DNA from: Sediminitomix flava
Lineage (GTDB): Bacteria; Bacteroidota; Bacteroidia; Cytophagales; Flammeovirgaceae
Direction of reading: 5' to 3'
DNA length: 64,000 bases
Assembly: GCF_003149185.1 (NCBI RefSeq)
Contig: NZ_QGDO01000002.1
Span: forward strand, 806,001-870,000
The first letter of the stretch is position 1. Each line of letters starts with the position of its first letter. Positions 9,785 through 20,481 of this stretch are shown in pieces. The notes beneath the pieces are model-generated. The model worked only from the letters and a program-made list of their open reading frames with translations. It searched no databases and was not told where the DNA came from. Position numbers and translations under genes: made by a program.

Positions 9785-9923
9785 CCTATTAAATAATTAA
9801 TTTGTTAAACGTGATAGGTTTTCCACGTCTTTTCATAAGCAGCGGACAAACAAAAACCCGTTAAGCTTCGATAGCTTTAACGAGCTGAGTATCATGCTTT
9901 AGCTTTTGAAAAGCTCATAAAAT
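9785..9923 (-). promoter_or_regulatory. Structured 5' leader of the rplC operon with attenuator-like hairpin
   Basis: The transcript from the promoter at 9930-9960 would have about 139 untranslated bases. It contains a small hairpin around AGCTTTT/GAAAAGCT (about 9901-9914) and a longer one at 9857-9883 (CTCGTTAA pairing with TTAACGGG, partly wobble) followed at once by TTTTTGTTTG on the minus strand. Stem plus T-run resembles an intrinsic terminator inside the leader, as expected for attenuation. Autoregulation by an r-protein is inferred from other bacteria. Confidence 0.55.
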
Positions 9924-9929
9924 GAGTCG

Positions 9930-9960
9930 CAAAGGTAGAGGATTTATTTTTCTCTATCAA
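9930..9960 (-). promoter_or_regulatory. Promoter of the rplC-rpsC operon
   Basis: On the minus strand a TTG (9958-9960) is followed after 20 bases by TACCTTTG (9930-9937), a full match to the Bacteroidota -33/-7 consensus. Confidence 0.8.
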
Positions 9961-10169
9961 GCTAACTCTCTGTTTTTTTAATGCTTCGGCTTTATATTTT
10001 CACAAAAATTCGACTGAAATTTCCTATTATTTCAACTCTAGCATTAAAAAAGAGGATTTTTCGACAGGAAATCTTCGCTCTGTACTTTTTCTTAAATCAG
10101 ATTTATTAACTTTCGAACACTTAGTTGAAAGAAAAAGACTACTGCCCAAACTCATACTTTAATATTTTT

Positions 10170-13100
10170 ATGGCTAAAACATTGTTCCGACTACTAACTA
10201 TTGTTTTCATCTGTCATTCATTTTTTGGAATGGCTCAAAAAGCACAATTAAAGTCTAGTCAACGCTACTACCAAGAAGGTGAATACGCAAAAGCACTTCA
10301 AAAAATAGAAGGTAAAGTAACTAAGCGTAATCAACGAAAATCTCCATATGCATACGCTGTTCTTTCTTTATACAAAGCAAGATATGAGCAAGCGATGGGA
10401 AATACGGATTTTGAAGTATCGCTTACAGAAGCTATTGACTATTTCCAAGAATATAAAGAGCGTCAGCCGCTAGCTTATGCTATCAGTTTGCTTACGGCTT
10501 CTGAGTTATATTTAAAATACTCAGATATTCACTCTGCAGACTCTTACCTTAAAGAAGCTGAAGCTATAATCAACCCGATAAAAGATAAAGGTGCTTTTTG
10601 GGATAAGAGATTCGAAGAAAAATATCTACTCACCAAAATTGGTATTGCAAAAAGCAAAGGTCATTACAATGATGCATCTTTTCTTACCCCAAGGCTTCAA
10701 GAAGTAAGTCAAGGGAATATCACTTCACAAGAGAAGATTTTTTCATTGCTTGACGGAAAAGTCAAAACTCAGAAAGTTTTAGGTAGAGCTGCGAGAGAAC
10801 GTAAACGTAATTATGCGCATACCCTCACATTGGAAGGTGAAATCCTTAGACTTCATGGAAATTATGAGTTGGCTAACATTACGCTCAAAGATGGACTAGA
10901 ATGGATTAAGAAAGCTTTAGGGAAAAATGATCCTGCTTACGCTATTCATTACCATGAGTATTTGATGAATCAATTAGATAAGGGGATTGATGATTTGGCA
11001 CTGAAAAAAGAATTTGAAAAAAACCTCTTTAAAGCAGAAAGAGTACTTGGACTTATTCATCATGAATACTTAAAAATTCATGAAGACATTATTTCCTATT
11101 ATTCATCTCATGCTTTTTCAGCCAAAAGAAATAAACAATGGTGGGAAATCAACCATAACATCACAAAGTACTATGGTAGAGAAACTCCTTATTATTCTAC
11201 TGGAGTTCGTCTGGATGCGTTAAATGACTATCAGAATAAAAACTATAAAAGTTCTAGAAGAAAATTACTTCGTCTGATTAATGACATTCAAAAAACACCC
11301 GACAATCACGAAGAAAAATTAAAGGTTCTTGAACTACTATATAAAGTATCTGTAGCTACTGATGAATTGCAAGCTGCCAAAACATATCAGAATCAACTTT
11401 TAGATTTCCAAAAATTACAGCTTGGTGAAGAATCTCTGCTTTATCATATGACAAAAACAGAGCAAGCTCTTCATCTTATGCAATACACCAATGAGTTTGA
11501 TCACGCAGATTCTATCTACCACACACATTTCAATGAGAATGTAAAAGGTTTGCTATTACCGACTCATAAAGACTACACTGCATTTGTTGAGGGTTACGCA
11601 AACTTCTCTGAAATGATTGGAAACTTTACAGAAGCGCTAAGTCTTTCTAAAGAGATTGAAGATATTAAAAGAAGTAAATACGGTACTGACCATTTAAGGT
11701 ATGCATCTGGTTTGAACCAACTTGCTGATGTAGAAATCAAGATTGGAAAGTATGAAGAAGCGGACTCTCTTTTAGAAAGAGGTTTAAACATCTTTAATGA
11801 TCAATCTTATCGAAGAGGAACTTTCAATGAAGATCATGCAGCTTTATTAGAAACAGCCGCTCGTTACAATGCCTTATTAGGGCTTTACGACCAAGCTCAA
11901 TCCTACTTAAATAAATCTGAAAGATTAAGTAAACGTATACCAAAAGCTTCAGCGAATTCGTCTAACATTGCCGTTCGTACACAGCTTTATATTCACACTG
12001 AAAAATATTCAGAAGCTCAAGAATTACTTGAAGAAACGATTAAAATAAGAAAGGAAAGATACGGAGATAGTAGCCGTTTCCTTATCGAACCTTATGGACA
12101 GTTTGCCGAATTAGAATACATCAGAGGTAATTATACAGCTGCAGATTCAATGGCAGAGCTTACTCATAAGCTTAGTCTTGAAACTTTTGGTGAAGGTAGT
12201 TTGCCTTTATCTCCTATTCTTCAGACGATGGCAAATATCAAAACTGCCATTGGAGACTATAAGACATCTCAAGAACTTATCAGAAAATCCTTAGCCATCT
12301 TAACGGAGGCATATGGAGAAAATCACGTTCAAGTAGCACAAGCCTACACTGAACTAGCCTTAGTAAGTTTGTATGAAGGAAGTGATCCTGAAACCGTACA
12401 GCCATACTTCCAGAAAGCTGTTGATATCATCGAAAATCAATTAGGTAGCGACACTCCAATGTACGCTTCGGCTCTGAGAAATCTCGCCCTTAACGAGATA
12501 GAAACAAAGAACTATGACGAAGCAAGAAACCTATTGCTTGTAGCTCAGAAAATTTTCACTGAAAAACTAGGTACAGCCAAAAACACCTATTCAGCGAATA
12601 TTGAAATGATTTTGGGTGACCTTGAAACAAAAGTTGGTACTGATTTCGAAAAAGCCCTAAATCACTACTTGCATGCGAAAGGAACTTATTCATCTATTTT
12701 CTCTAAGAATCACCCACTTTATGTAGATGCTCAAGCTAATGTTGGAAGAGCTTATTACAACTTGGATAATCTAAAGAAAGCTAGAAAGTATACCGAGAAA
12801 ACGCTTAAACAATACGATACCTTTATCAAGAAATATTTCCCTGCGCTTACCAGTAGAGAAAAAACACAGTATTGGTTAAAGATCAAAGACGACTTCGAAT
12901 TCTACAGTAATTTAAGTGTTCAAAATCCGAAGAATAAAAAGATGTTAGCCAATATGTATGCAAATACATTGGAAACTAAATCTCTACTGCTGGATGCTTC
13001 TAAAAAAATACGTCAGAAAATCTTAGCTAGTAATGACAGTATCCTAATTGAGCAATACAGTACATGGGAAAACAAGAAGGCTGAACTTGTTAAACTGTTA

Positions 13101-14411
13101 GCACTTTCACAAGATGATGCTCAACAACTGGAGCAAACACCAAAGCAACTAGAAAAAGAAATCAATGATCTGGAAAAAGAATTAAGTAAACGTTCTGGTC
13201 TGTTTTCTAAGAAAAAGAAAAGACGTACAAGCTGGAAGGATGTTCGTAAGTCTTTAGCAAAAGATGAAACTGCAATCGAACTGATCCGATTCAGACACTT
13301 TGACAAAGTATTTACAGACTCTGTTGTATATGCTGCAATGGTCGTTAACCCTACTGGGCAAGCTCAGATTGTTGAATTACCCGATGGAAATTATCTTGAA
13401 AAAGAAGGGTTAGGGTATTATAGAACCTGTATTGAGTTCGAATTAAAAGACACCGATTCATACACTAGATATTGGGAGCCAATTGCTAAAAGAATAAACG
13501 AGAATAATACGATTTATTTATCGGCTGAGGGAGTTTACAACCAAATGAACTTGGAAGCACTTTTAGCAGAAGACTCAAAATATGTCCTGGATCGAAATCA
13601 TATTTCTCTGATTAGTTCTACCAAAGACCTTATTGATAATGCTAAAAAACCAGATGAAGTAATCAATCCTAATGTAAACGAGATTGCATTATTTGGTAAT
13701 CCTGTATTCTACAATGATCTAAGTGAAGAAGAGTACGATCAATACACGAACAGACGAATCACACAGCTTCCAGGTACATTAGCTGAGGTAAAAAGGATTC
13801 AAGACCTTCTTTCACAATCTGGAAACACAAACAACTTGTTTATCCATAAAGAAGCAACAGAAGAAGCCGTTAAGAAAGTAAAAAGTCCTAAAGTATTCCA
13901 TATTGCAACGCATGGTTTCTTCCTTGAAGATGAAGACAAACTCCAAAGTGATGACAATATTCTTACTCAAGGTAAAGAAGCTACAAACCCACTTCTACGT
14001 TCTGGACTGCTACTCACAAATGCTGGTCCTTTAATGGATGAAGGGAATGTTTACGAATTTAACAAAGAGGAAGCAATCCTTACCGCTTACGAAGCAATGA
14101 GCCTAGACCTTGACGAAACGGAACTTGTCGTATTGAGTGCATGTGAAACAGGTCGAGGTGATGACAAAGTAGGTGAAGGAGTTTATGGTCTTCAACGTGC
14201 ATTTATTGTAGCTGGAGCCAATGCCATTATCATGAGTTTGTTTGAAGTATCAGATGAAGCAACACAAGAACTCATGTCAAACTTCTACAGAAACTGGTTA
14301 GAAGATAACATGGAGAAGAAATCAGCTTTCGTTCTTGCAAAAAAACAGCTTAGAGAAAAATTTGATGCACCAAAATACTGGGCACCATTCATTATGGTTG
14401 GAGGTATTTAA
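10170..14411 (+). CDS. Secreted TPR-rich CHAT-domain (caspase-like) peptidase
   Basis: A giant protein. The first ATG of the frame is at 10125, but the ATG at 10170 gives a clean signal peptide (MAKTLFRLLTIVFICHSFFG, then MAQ), so I chose it (1,413 residues). Most of the chain is tetratricopeptide-like helical repeats, including a long Kinesin-light-chain-type stretch with recurring AY..LA.....G.Y..A spacing. The C-terminal 300 residues are a CHAT domain: the catalytic His lies in FHIATHGFF (His1248) and the Cys in LSACETG (Cys1325), so the dyad is complete. Family knowledge: CHAT proteins are clan CD cysteine peptidases related to separase and caspases; several are switched on by TPR-bound partners. 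Export suggests action in the periplasm or outside. It stands alone with its own terminator; the substrate is unknown. Confidence 0.88.
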   Translation: MAKTLFRLLTIVFICHSFFGMAQKAQLKSSQRYYQEGEYAKALQKIEGKVTKRNQRKSPYAYAVLSLYKARYEQAMGNTDFEVSLTEAIDYFQEYKERQPLAYAISLLTASELYLKYSDIHSADSYLKEAEAIINPIKDKGAFWDKRFEEKYLLTKIGIAKSKGHYNDASFLTPRLQEVSQGNITSQEKIFSLLDGKVKTQKVLGRAARERKRNYAHTLTLEGEILRLHGNYELANITLKDGLEWIKKALGKNDPAYAIHYHEYLMNQLDKGIDDLALKKEFEKNLFKAERVLGLIHHEYLKIHEDIISYYSSHAFSAKRNKQWWEINHNITKYYGRETPYYSTGVRLDALNDYQNKNYKSSRRKLLRLINDIQKTPDNHEEKLKVLELLYKVSVATDELQAAKTYQNQLLDFQKLQLGEESLLYHMTKTEQALHLMQYTNEFDHADSIYHTHFNENVKGLLLPTHKDYTAFVEGYANFSEMIGNFTEALSLSKEIEDIKRSKYGTDHLRYASGLNQLADVEIKIGKYEEADSLLERGLNIFNDQSYRRGTFNEDHAALLETAARYNALLGLYDQAQSYLNKSERLSKRIPKASANSSNIAVRTQLYIHTEKYSEAQELLEETIKIRKERYGDSSRFLIEPYGQFAELEYIRGNYTAADSMAELTHKLSLETFGEGSLPLSPILQTMANIKTAIGDYKTSQELIRKSLAILTEAYGENHVQVAQAYTELALVSLYEGSDPETVQPYFQKAVDIIENQLGSDTPMYASALRNLALNEIETKNYDEARNLLLVAQKIFTEKLGTAKNTYSANIEMILGDLETKVGTDFEKALNHYLHAKGTYSSIFSKNHPLYVDAQANVGRAYYNLDNLKKARKYTEKTLKQYDTFIKKYFPALTSREKTQYWLKIKDDFEFYSNLSVQNPKNKKMLANMYANTLETKSLLLDASKKIRQKILASNDSILIEQYSTWENKKAELVKLLALSQDDAQQLEQTPKQLEKEINDLEKELSKRSGLFSKKKKRRTSWKDVRKSLAKDETAIELIRFRHFDKVFTDSVVYAAMVVNPTGQAQIVELPDGNYLEKEGLGYYRTCIEFELKDTDSYTRYWEPIAKRINENNTIYLSAEGVYNQMNLEALLAEDSKYVLDRNHISLISSTKDLIDNAKKPDEVINPNVNEIALFGNPVFYNDLSEEEYDQYTNRRITQLPGTLAEVKRIQDLLSQSGNTNNLFIHKEATEEAVKKVKSPKVFHIATHGFFLEDEDKLQSDDNILTQGKEATNPLLRSGLLLTNAGPLMDEGNVYEFNKEEAILTAYEAMSLDLDETELVVLSACETGRGDDKVGEGVYGLQRAFIVAGANAIIMSLFEVSDEATQELMSNFYRNWLEDNMEKKSAFVLAKKQLREKFDAPKYWAPFIMVGGI

Positions 14412-14434
14412 TGATAAAATCAATACTAAAAAGA

Positions 14435-14461
14435 AAGGCTTGAACCGAAAGTTCAAGCCTT
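14435..14461. terminator. Bidirectional terminator between the CHAT gene and proB
   Basis: A perfect 11-bp stem (14435-14445 with 14451-14461, loop CGAAA) with a T-run on the plus strand and an A-run before it, so it can stop both convergent genes. Confidence 0.9.
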
Positions 14462-14483
14462 ATTTTTTTGATATAAACGAGTC

Positions 14484-15263
14484 TCAATTTGATGCAATTG
14501 GTGAAAAACGAGTAAAACCTAATTCCCCATTTAAACTTTGAATAAGGAAATTTGGGTGTGCTCCATTCAATAGAAATACTTCAATGTTCTGATCGAAGCA
14601 AATTTTAACCGCACTTATTTTAGAGGTCATTCCTCCTGTACCCAAACCATTTTCCCTTTCTTCAATATATTGATCGACAGTATCCAATTCATGTACTTCC
14701 CGAATCAATTGTGCCTCTGAGTATAAATTCGGATTTTTATCAAATAGTCCTTCAACATCTGAAGCTATAATCAACTTCTCGGCACTCACCAGTGTAGCTA
14801 CCAAGGCTGAAAGCTTGTCATTATCCCCTAAAATCAACTCTTCTACCGCTACGGTATCATTTTCATTGAATACAGGAATAAAACCATGCATTAGAAGTTC
14901 ATTGACTGTATTACGGGTATTCTTCTTCGATTCCTCATTATCAAAATCTTTATATGTCATCAGACATTGTGCTACTTTCAACCCAAAGTCTGCAAAAACT
15001 TCAGCATAAATCTGAAGCAATTTGGGTTGTCCAATAGCAGATAAAGCTTGCTTTGAGGGAAGTTGATTTGAATCCCATGCGGAAAGATTGATAAACTGAC
15101 GTGCCGTAGCTACTGCTCCCGATGACACAATGATAATATCATAAGTATCTCTCAGTTCTATAAGTTGCCTAGCAATATCTTCAATCTTACCTCTCGAAAT
15201 ACGGTCAGTTCCTGCTGTTAGTGTTGAAGTCCCTACTTTAAGTACAATCCTTGGTTTTCTCAT
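14484..15263 (-). CDS. proB: Glutamate 5-kinase, short form without PUA domain
   Basis: A 259-residue amino-acid kinase that phosphorylates glutamate in the first step of proline synthesis. I start it at 15263 (MRKPRIVLKVGTSTLT), because that ATG overlaps the proA stop codon (TAATG) and places the kinase motif KVGTSTL at the N-terminus; an upstream in-frame ATG (15299) would run 36 bases into proA. Other motifs: IIIVSSGAVA, FNENDTVAVEEL-LGDNDKLSA and GLGTGGMTSKISA. The E. coli enzyme is 367 residues and ends in a PUA domain; here the protein stops after the kinase domain. Feedback inhibition by proline is usual for the family. Confidence 0.95.
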   Translation of the reverse strand: MRKPRIVLKVGTSTLTAGTDRISRGKIEDIARQLIELRDTYDIIIVSSGAVATARQFINLSAWDSNQLPSKQALSAIGQPKLLQIYAEVFADFGLKVAQCLMTYKDFDNEESKKNTRNTVNELLMHGFIPVFNENDTVAVEELILGDNDKLSALVATLVSAEKLIIASDVEGLFDKNPNLYSEAQLIREVHELDTVDQYIEERENGLGTGGMTSKISAVKICFDQNIEVFLLNGAHPNFLIQSLNGELGFTRFSPIASN

Positions 15264-16456
15264 TAGCCTCTTATTTGTCCTTCTCCATCTACAAACCACT
15301 TATTAGAAACTAATTGCCCCATTCCTACAGGACCTCTAAAATGTAGTTTTTGAGTACTAATAGCGATTTCAGCACCAAAACCGAGCTGTCCGCCATCCGT
15401 AAATCGTGAAGAAGCATTATGATATACAGCAGCACAATCAACTCCATACTGGAAAATCTGTGCTTTATCTCTATTATTTGTCACAATTACTGCTGAATGC
15501 CCACCCGAATATTCATTGATTTTCTCGATTGCATTTTCTAGCGTATCAATCTGACTAAAAAGTATTTTTTCGGATAAAAATTCTTCAGACCAAACCTCAT
15601 CCCCTTCAACTACATTCAATCGAGTATCTAATTGATCAATCGTATGATCTGCTAGTACATTCAAGCCCATTTCTTTCGCTTTTGTCACTAGCTTTTCGAG
15701 TTTCACTTCCAACTCAGGTATTGAGCTATTCAACAATACTTTATCAATAGCATTACATACACTCAAACGGCTCTTACCATTCAAAACCAAATCTATTGCC
15801 ATATCAAAATCCGCTTCATCATCGATATAGACAAAGTTATTTCCTCTACCACTAATCAATAATGGGACATTTGTAGTAGACTTGATATAATTGATTAAAC
15901 CCTCTCCTCCTCTTGGAATAATAAGGTCAAGTTTGTGTGTATTTTCTGCAAGTAACTTTTGTGTAGTTGCTCTATCAATATCCAAATACTGTACATAGTC
16001 TGTAGAAACATCATTTTGCACTAAGGCTTGATGCCATAATTTCACTAAATACAGGTTTGAATTCTTTGCTTCTTTACCACCTTTTAAAAGAATTTTATTC
16101 CCTGCCTTAAATGCGCTCACTGCTGCCTCAATTGTCACATCAGGACGAGATTCATAAATAATTAGAATTGTACCGAAAGGCACTACTCTATTCTCCACCT
16201 TCATTCCATTAGGATGTGTATAAGCATGAAGAACTGTTCCGACAGGGTCATCTTGAAGCATTACTTCATCTACAGAAACAGACATTCCCTTCACTTTACC
16301 TTCATCAACCTTCAAACGGTCAACTAATGTAGCATCCAAGGAAGCCGCTCCTTCTAAATCCCTCTGATTTTCAGCAATAATCTCTTGCTTGTGCTTCAAC
16401 AGCAAAGTAGACAGGTCTCTTAAAACATTATTCTTTTTGGTAGTAGATATCAACAT
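15263..16456 (-). CDS. proA: Gamma-glutamyl phosphate reductase
   Basis: A 397-residue member of the aldehyde dehydrogenase superfamily that reduces glutamyl-5-phosphate to the semialdehyde with NADPH, the second step of proline synthesis. Visible: VPFGTILIIYESRPDVTIEA near residue 93, GGKEAKNSN, the nucleophile segment SRLSVCNAIDKVL with catalytic Cys, and the end motif HFRGPVGMGQL. It precedes proB and their codons overlap by one base, so they form a two-gene proAB unit in reversed order relative to E. coli proBA. Confidence 0.96.
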   Translation of the reverse strand: MLISTTKKNNVLRDLSTLLLKHKQEIIAENQRDLEGAASLDATLVDRLKVDEGKVKGMSVSVDEVMLQDDPVGTVLHAYTHPNGMKVENRVVPFGTILIIYESRPDVTIEAAVSAFKAGNKILLKGGKEAKNSNLYLVKLWHQALVQNDVSTDYVQYLDIDRATTQKLLAENTHKLDLIIPRGGEGLINYIKSTTNVPLLISGRGNNFVYIDDEADFDMAIDLVLNGKSRLSVCNAIDKVLLNSSIPELEVKLEKLVTKAKEMGLNVLADHTIDQLDTRLNVVEGDEVWSEEFLSEKILFSQIDTLENAIEKINEYSGGHSAVIVTNNRDKAQIFQYGVDCAAVYHNASSRFTDGGQLGFGAEIAISTQKLHFRGPVGMGQLVSNKWFVDGEGQIRG

Positions 16457-16503
16457 AGCAATAAAAGTTAGTCACACATTAATATGTTTTCAATACGCTA
16501 ACC

Positions 16504-16511
16504 CAAATATA
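16504..16511 (-). promoter_or_regulatory. Putative -7 box of the proAB promoter
   Basis: Minus-strand TATATTTG matches TAnnTTTG 48 bases before proA; no TTG at the expected distance is visible. Confidence 0.4.
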
Positions 16512-16666
16512 AGACAGATTTCAATTATTGATATTAAATATTAATATTTTTATAATTTTTAGCTTAAATAATTACAATTAACTCAAATAAAAGCAGAAAT
16601 AATCAGTTACATTTCAAAAAATCAGAATGGATATACAAAGGACTTCTCCTAATCTGAAAAATAAAA

Positions 16667-16700
16667 AAGCCCCAATAGAAACTTAATTCTATTGGGGCTT
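16667..16700 (-). terminator. Terminator of yidC
   Basis: A 14-bp perfect stem (16667-16680 with 16687-16700, six-base loop) with a T-run on the minus strand, 20 bases after the yidC stop. Confidence 0.92.
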
Positions 16701-16720
16701 CAGTGTATTAGTAAGAAAGA

Positions 16721-18556
16721 TTATTTCTTTCCGCCTTTTTTCTTCTTGTTTTGTGCTTCTTGCTGCTCTTGAGCTGCTTTCATTGCTTCTTGAAGACGAA
16801 CTTGGAAACCTGATTTCTTCTTGTTTCCACTTGCATTACGTTTTTTGTTCTCTTCCAATTTAGCCAAGATTTTATCTTCGTTGATAAATCTTTTAGCCAA
16901 AGTTTGTTGAGAAATTGTAATCAAGTTTGATACGAAGTAGTAGTATGTCAAGGCTGCTGCGAATCCGTTCAATACGAATAAGAACATCACTGGCATTACA
17001 TAAGACATTGCTTTCATTGGCCCTTGCTGTGCTTGCATACCTGCATTCATCTTGTTATTAAGGTGAGTGTAGATAAGTGTTGAAGCAGTCATCAATAAAG
17101 TGAACAATGAAACGTGATCTCCGTAGAATGGAATCTCGAATGGTAAATTCAAGATTGAATCATAAGTTGTCAAATCTTCAGCCCAAAGGAAACTTTGGTG
17201 TCTCAAAGGCAAGGCATTCGGGAATAGGTTATACAATGCCAAGAAAATAGGCATTTGGAATAACATAGGAATACACCCACTCAATGGATTTACACCAACT
17301 TGTTGGTATAACTTCATTGTTTCCATTTGTACCTTCTGAGGATCATCCTCTCCTACTCTTTCTTTGATCTCATCAATTTGAGGTTTCAATACCTTTGTTT
17401 TTGCCATCGACAAGTAAGACTTGTAAGTCAATGGGAAAAGGATTGATTTGATCAACAATACCATGATGAAAATAACTACACCATAGTTTGAAATATATGA
17501 AGCTAAAATTTTGAATAGAGGAATGAATGCAATTCGGTTCATCCAACCAAAAATCCCCCAACCCAAATATACGTTTTGTTCAAAACCTGGAGTTACTTCG
17601 TCACAGATATCATAATCGTTTGGACCGAAGTAGAATCTGATGTTTCCATCTTTAAAATCTGCGAATGGCACTGAAAGCTGAACATCACCAGTCTTTACAA
17701 CTGAAGTATCTTTTTCGTTTACAGTCCAAGCTAGGTCTGCATTGTTGAATTGCTTATCTGTAATGATCGAAGAGTTGAAGAATTTCTGCTTCATACTCAC
17801 CCATCTCAAAGGCTTATCAACAATCACTTGATCATCTCCTGTCGGGTTTTGTGACAAGTAATCAAAGCTATCGTCTGTTGCGTAATAGTTTACAGTAGAA
17901 CGCATACGGCTTTGCTTCATGTCAGACTCAACCAAACGCATATGATCTACCCAACGGAATGTCACTGCTTCTTTAGTCACGTATGGTTTTAAAGCTGCAA
18001 ACTCATTCTCATATTGAATGATAAAACCTTCACTTTCCAAACGGTAAGTTCTGTTCAAAACTGGCTTATCACCTGCTCTAAGCGTGAATGTAACCTCGTT
18101 TGAATTTGAAGATGATACTTGATAATAAAGTTTGTTTAGGTCAACTTCACCCCACTTATCAGTAGTCACTACTTCAGAAATATTGCTACTTTCCTCTGTA
18201 ATCAACTTAAGTGTATTGTCATGCTGGTCAGTAAAGTTTTTAAGAAGCACTTCTTTAACTGTACCACCTTTTGTACTCAAAATTACTTTTACATCATTAT
18301 TTTCAAGTACAATGTCTTTCTCCGTTCCTTGAACCCCCTCAGCAAACAAACCGTATTGGTTTTGCAAAGCTGAATCACTCAAAGTAATCGTATTGTTGCT
18401 TTCTGTTGTTTCTGTAGCTGTTTCTGACACAACTGAGGTTGTCTCCTGTACGGCATTGTCTGGTTGTTCTACAGGCTCTGGAGCAAACCAGAACATATAA
18501 ACCCCCAGCATTGCTGTGATCAGAATAAAACCTAAGGTTTGTTTATTATTCTCCAT
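16721..18556 (-). CDS. yidC: Membrane protein insertase YidC
   Basis: A 611-residue Oxa1/YidC insertase. It has an N-terminal TM (TLGFILITAMLGVYMFWFAP), a large periplasmic P1 domain (about residues 60-345), the conserved membrane core (about 350-555, including GVVIFIMVLLIKSILFPLTY, a LSGCIPMLFQMPIFLALYN segment and the last TM in FLFVLNGFAAALTYYYFVSN), and a Lys/Gln-rich cytosolic tail ending KKKKGGKK. It inserts inner-membrane proteins alone or with SecYEG; the basic tail resembles ribosome-binding tails of other YidC proteins. A promoter and terminator frame it as a single gene. It is not next to rnpA or rpmH. Confidence 0.97.
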   Translation of the reverse strand: MENNKQTLGFILITAMLGVYMFWFAPEPVEQPDNAVQETTSVVSETATETTESNNTITLSDSALQNQYGLFAEGVQGTEKDIVLENNDVKVILSTKGGTVKEVLLKNFTDQHDNTLKLITEESSNISEVVTTDKWGEVDLNKLYYQVSSSNSNEVTFTLRAGDKPVLNRTYRLESEGFIIQYENEFAALKPYVTKEAVTFRWVDHMRLVESDMKQSRMRSTVNYYATDDSFDYLSQNPTGDDQVIVDKPLRWVSMKQKFFNSSIITDKQFNNADLAWTVNEKDTSVVKTGDVQLSVPFADFKDGNIRFYFGPNDYDICDEVTPGFEQNVYLGWGIFGWMNRIAFIPLFKILASYISNYGVVIFIMVLLIKSILFPLTYKSYLSMAKTKVLKPQIDEIKERVGEDDPQKVQMETMKLYQQVGVNPLSGCIPMLFQMPIFLALYNLFPNALPLRHQSFLWAEDLTTYDSILNLPFEIPFYGDHVSLFTLLMTASTLIYTHLNNKMNAGMQAQQGPMKAMSYVMPVMFLFVLNGFAAALTYYYFVSNLITISQQTLAKRFINEDKILAKLEENKKRNASGNKKKSGFQVRLQEAMKAAQEQQEAQNKKKKGGKK

Positions 18557-18631
18557 TTTATTGATAATTACAAAGCTATTTATCCGCTAAGATAAGACAG
18601 ACTTCCAAAGAAGCTTCTCCTTCCAAGAGGC

Positions 18632-18661
18632 CAAAGGTACATGATTTTACCTAAAAATCAG
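18632..18661 (-). promoter_or_regulatory. Promoter of yidC
   Basis: Minus-strand TACCTTTG (18632-18639) preceded 19 bases upstream by CTG (18659-18661), one mismatch to the -33 TTG. Confidence 0.65.
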
Positions 18662-18701
18662 ATGGAAGGTTTTACTTTACTGAGATATTATATAAAAAAA
18701 C

Positions 18702-18735
18702 AGACCTTTCCCCCATAACATTCGAGGAAAGGTCT
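18702..18735 (-). terminator. Terminator of pyrG
   Basis: A ten-bp perfect stem (18702-18711 with 18726-18735) followed on the minus strand by a T-run, 17 bases after the pyrG stop. Confidence 0.9.
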
Positions 18736-18751
18736 TTAATCTATGAAGTGA

Positions 18752-20433
<1,682 letters not shown>

Positions 20434-20481
20434 TAAGAATAACAGTTCAGAAACAGTTTTTAGCTCTAAGTAAAAAATAAA

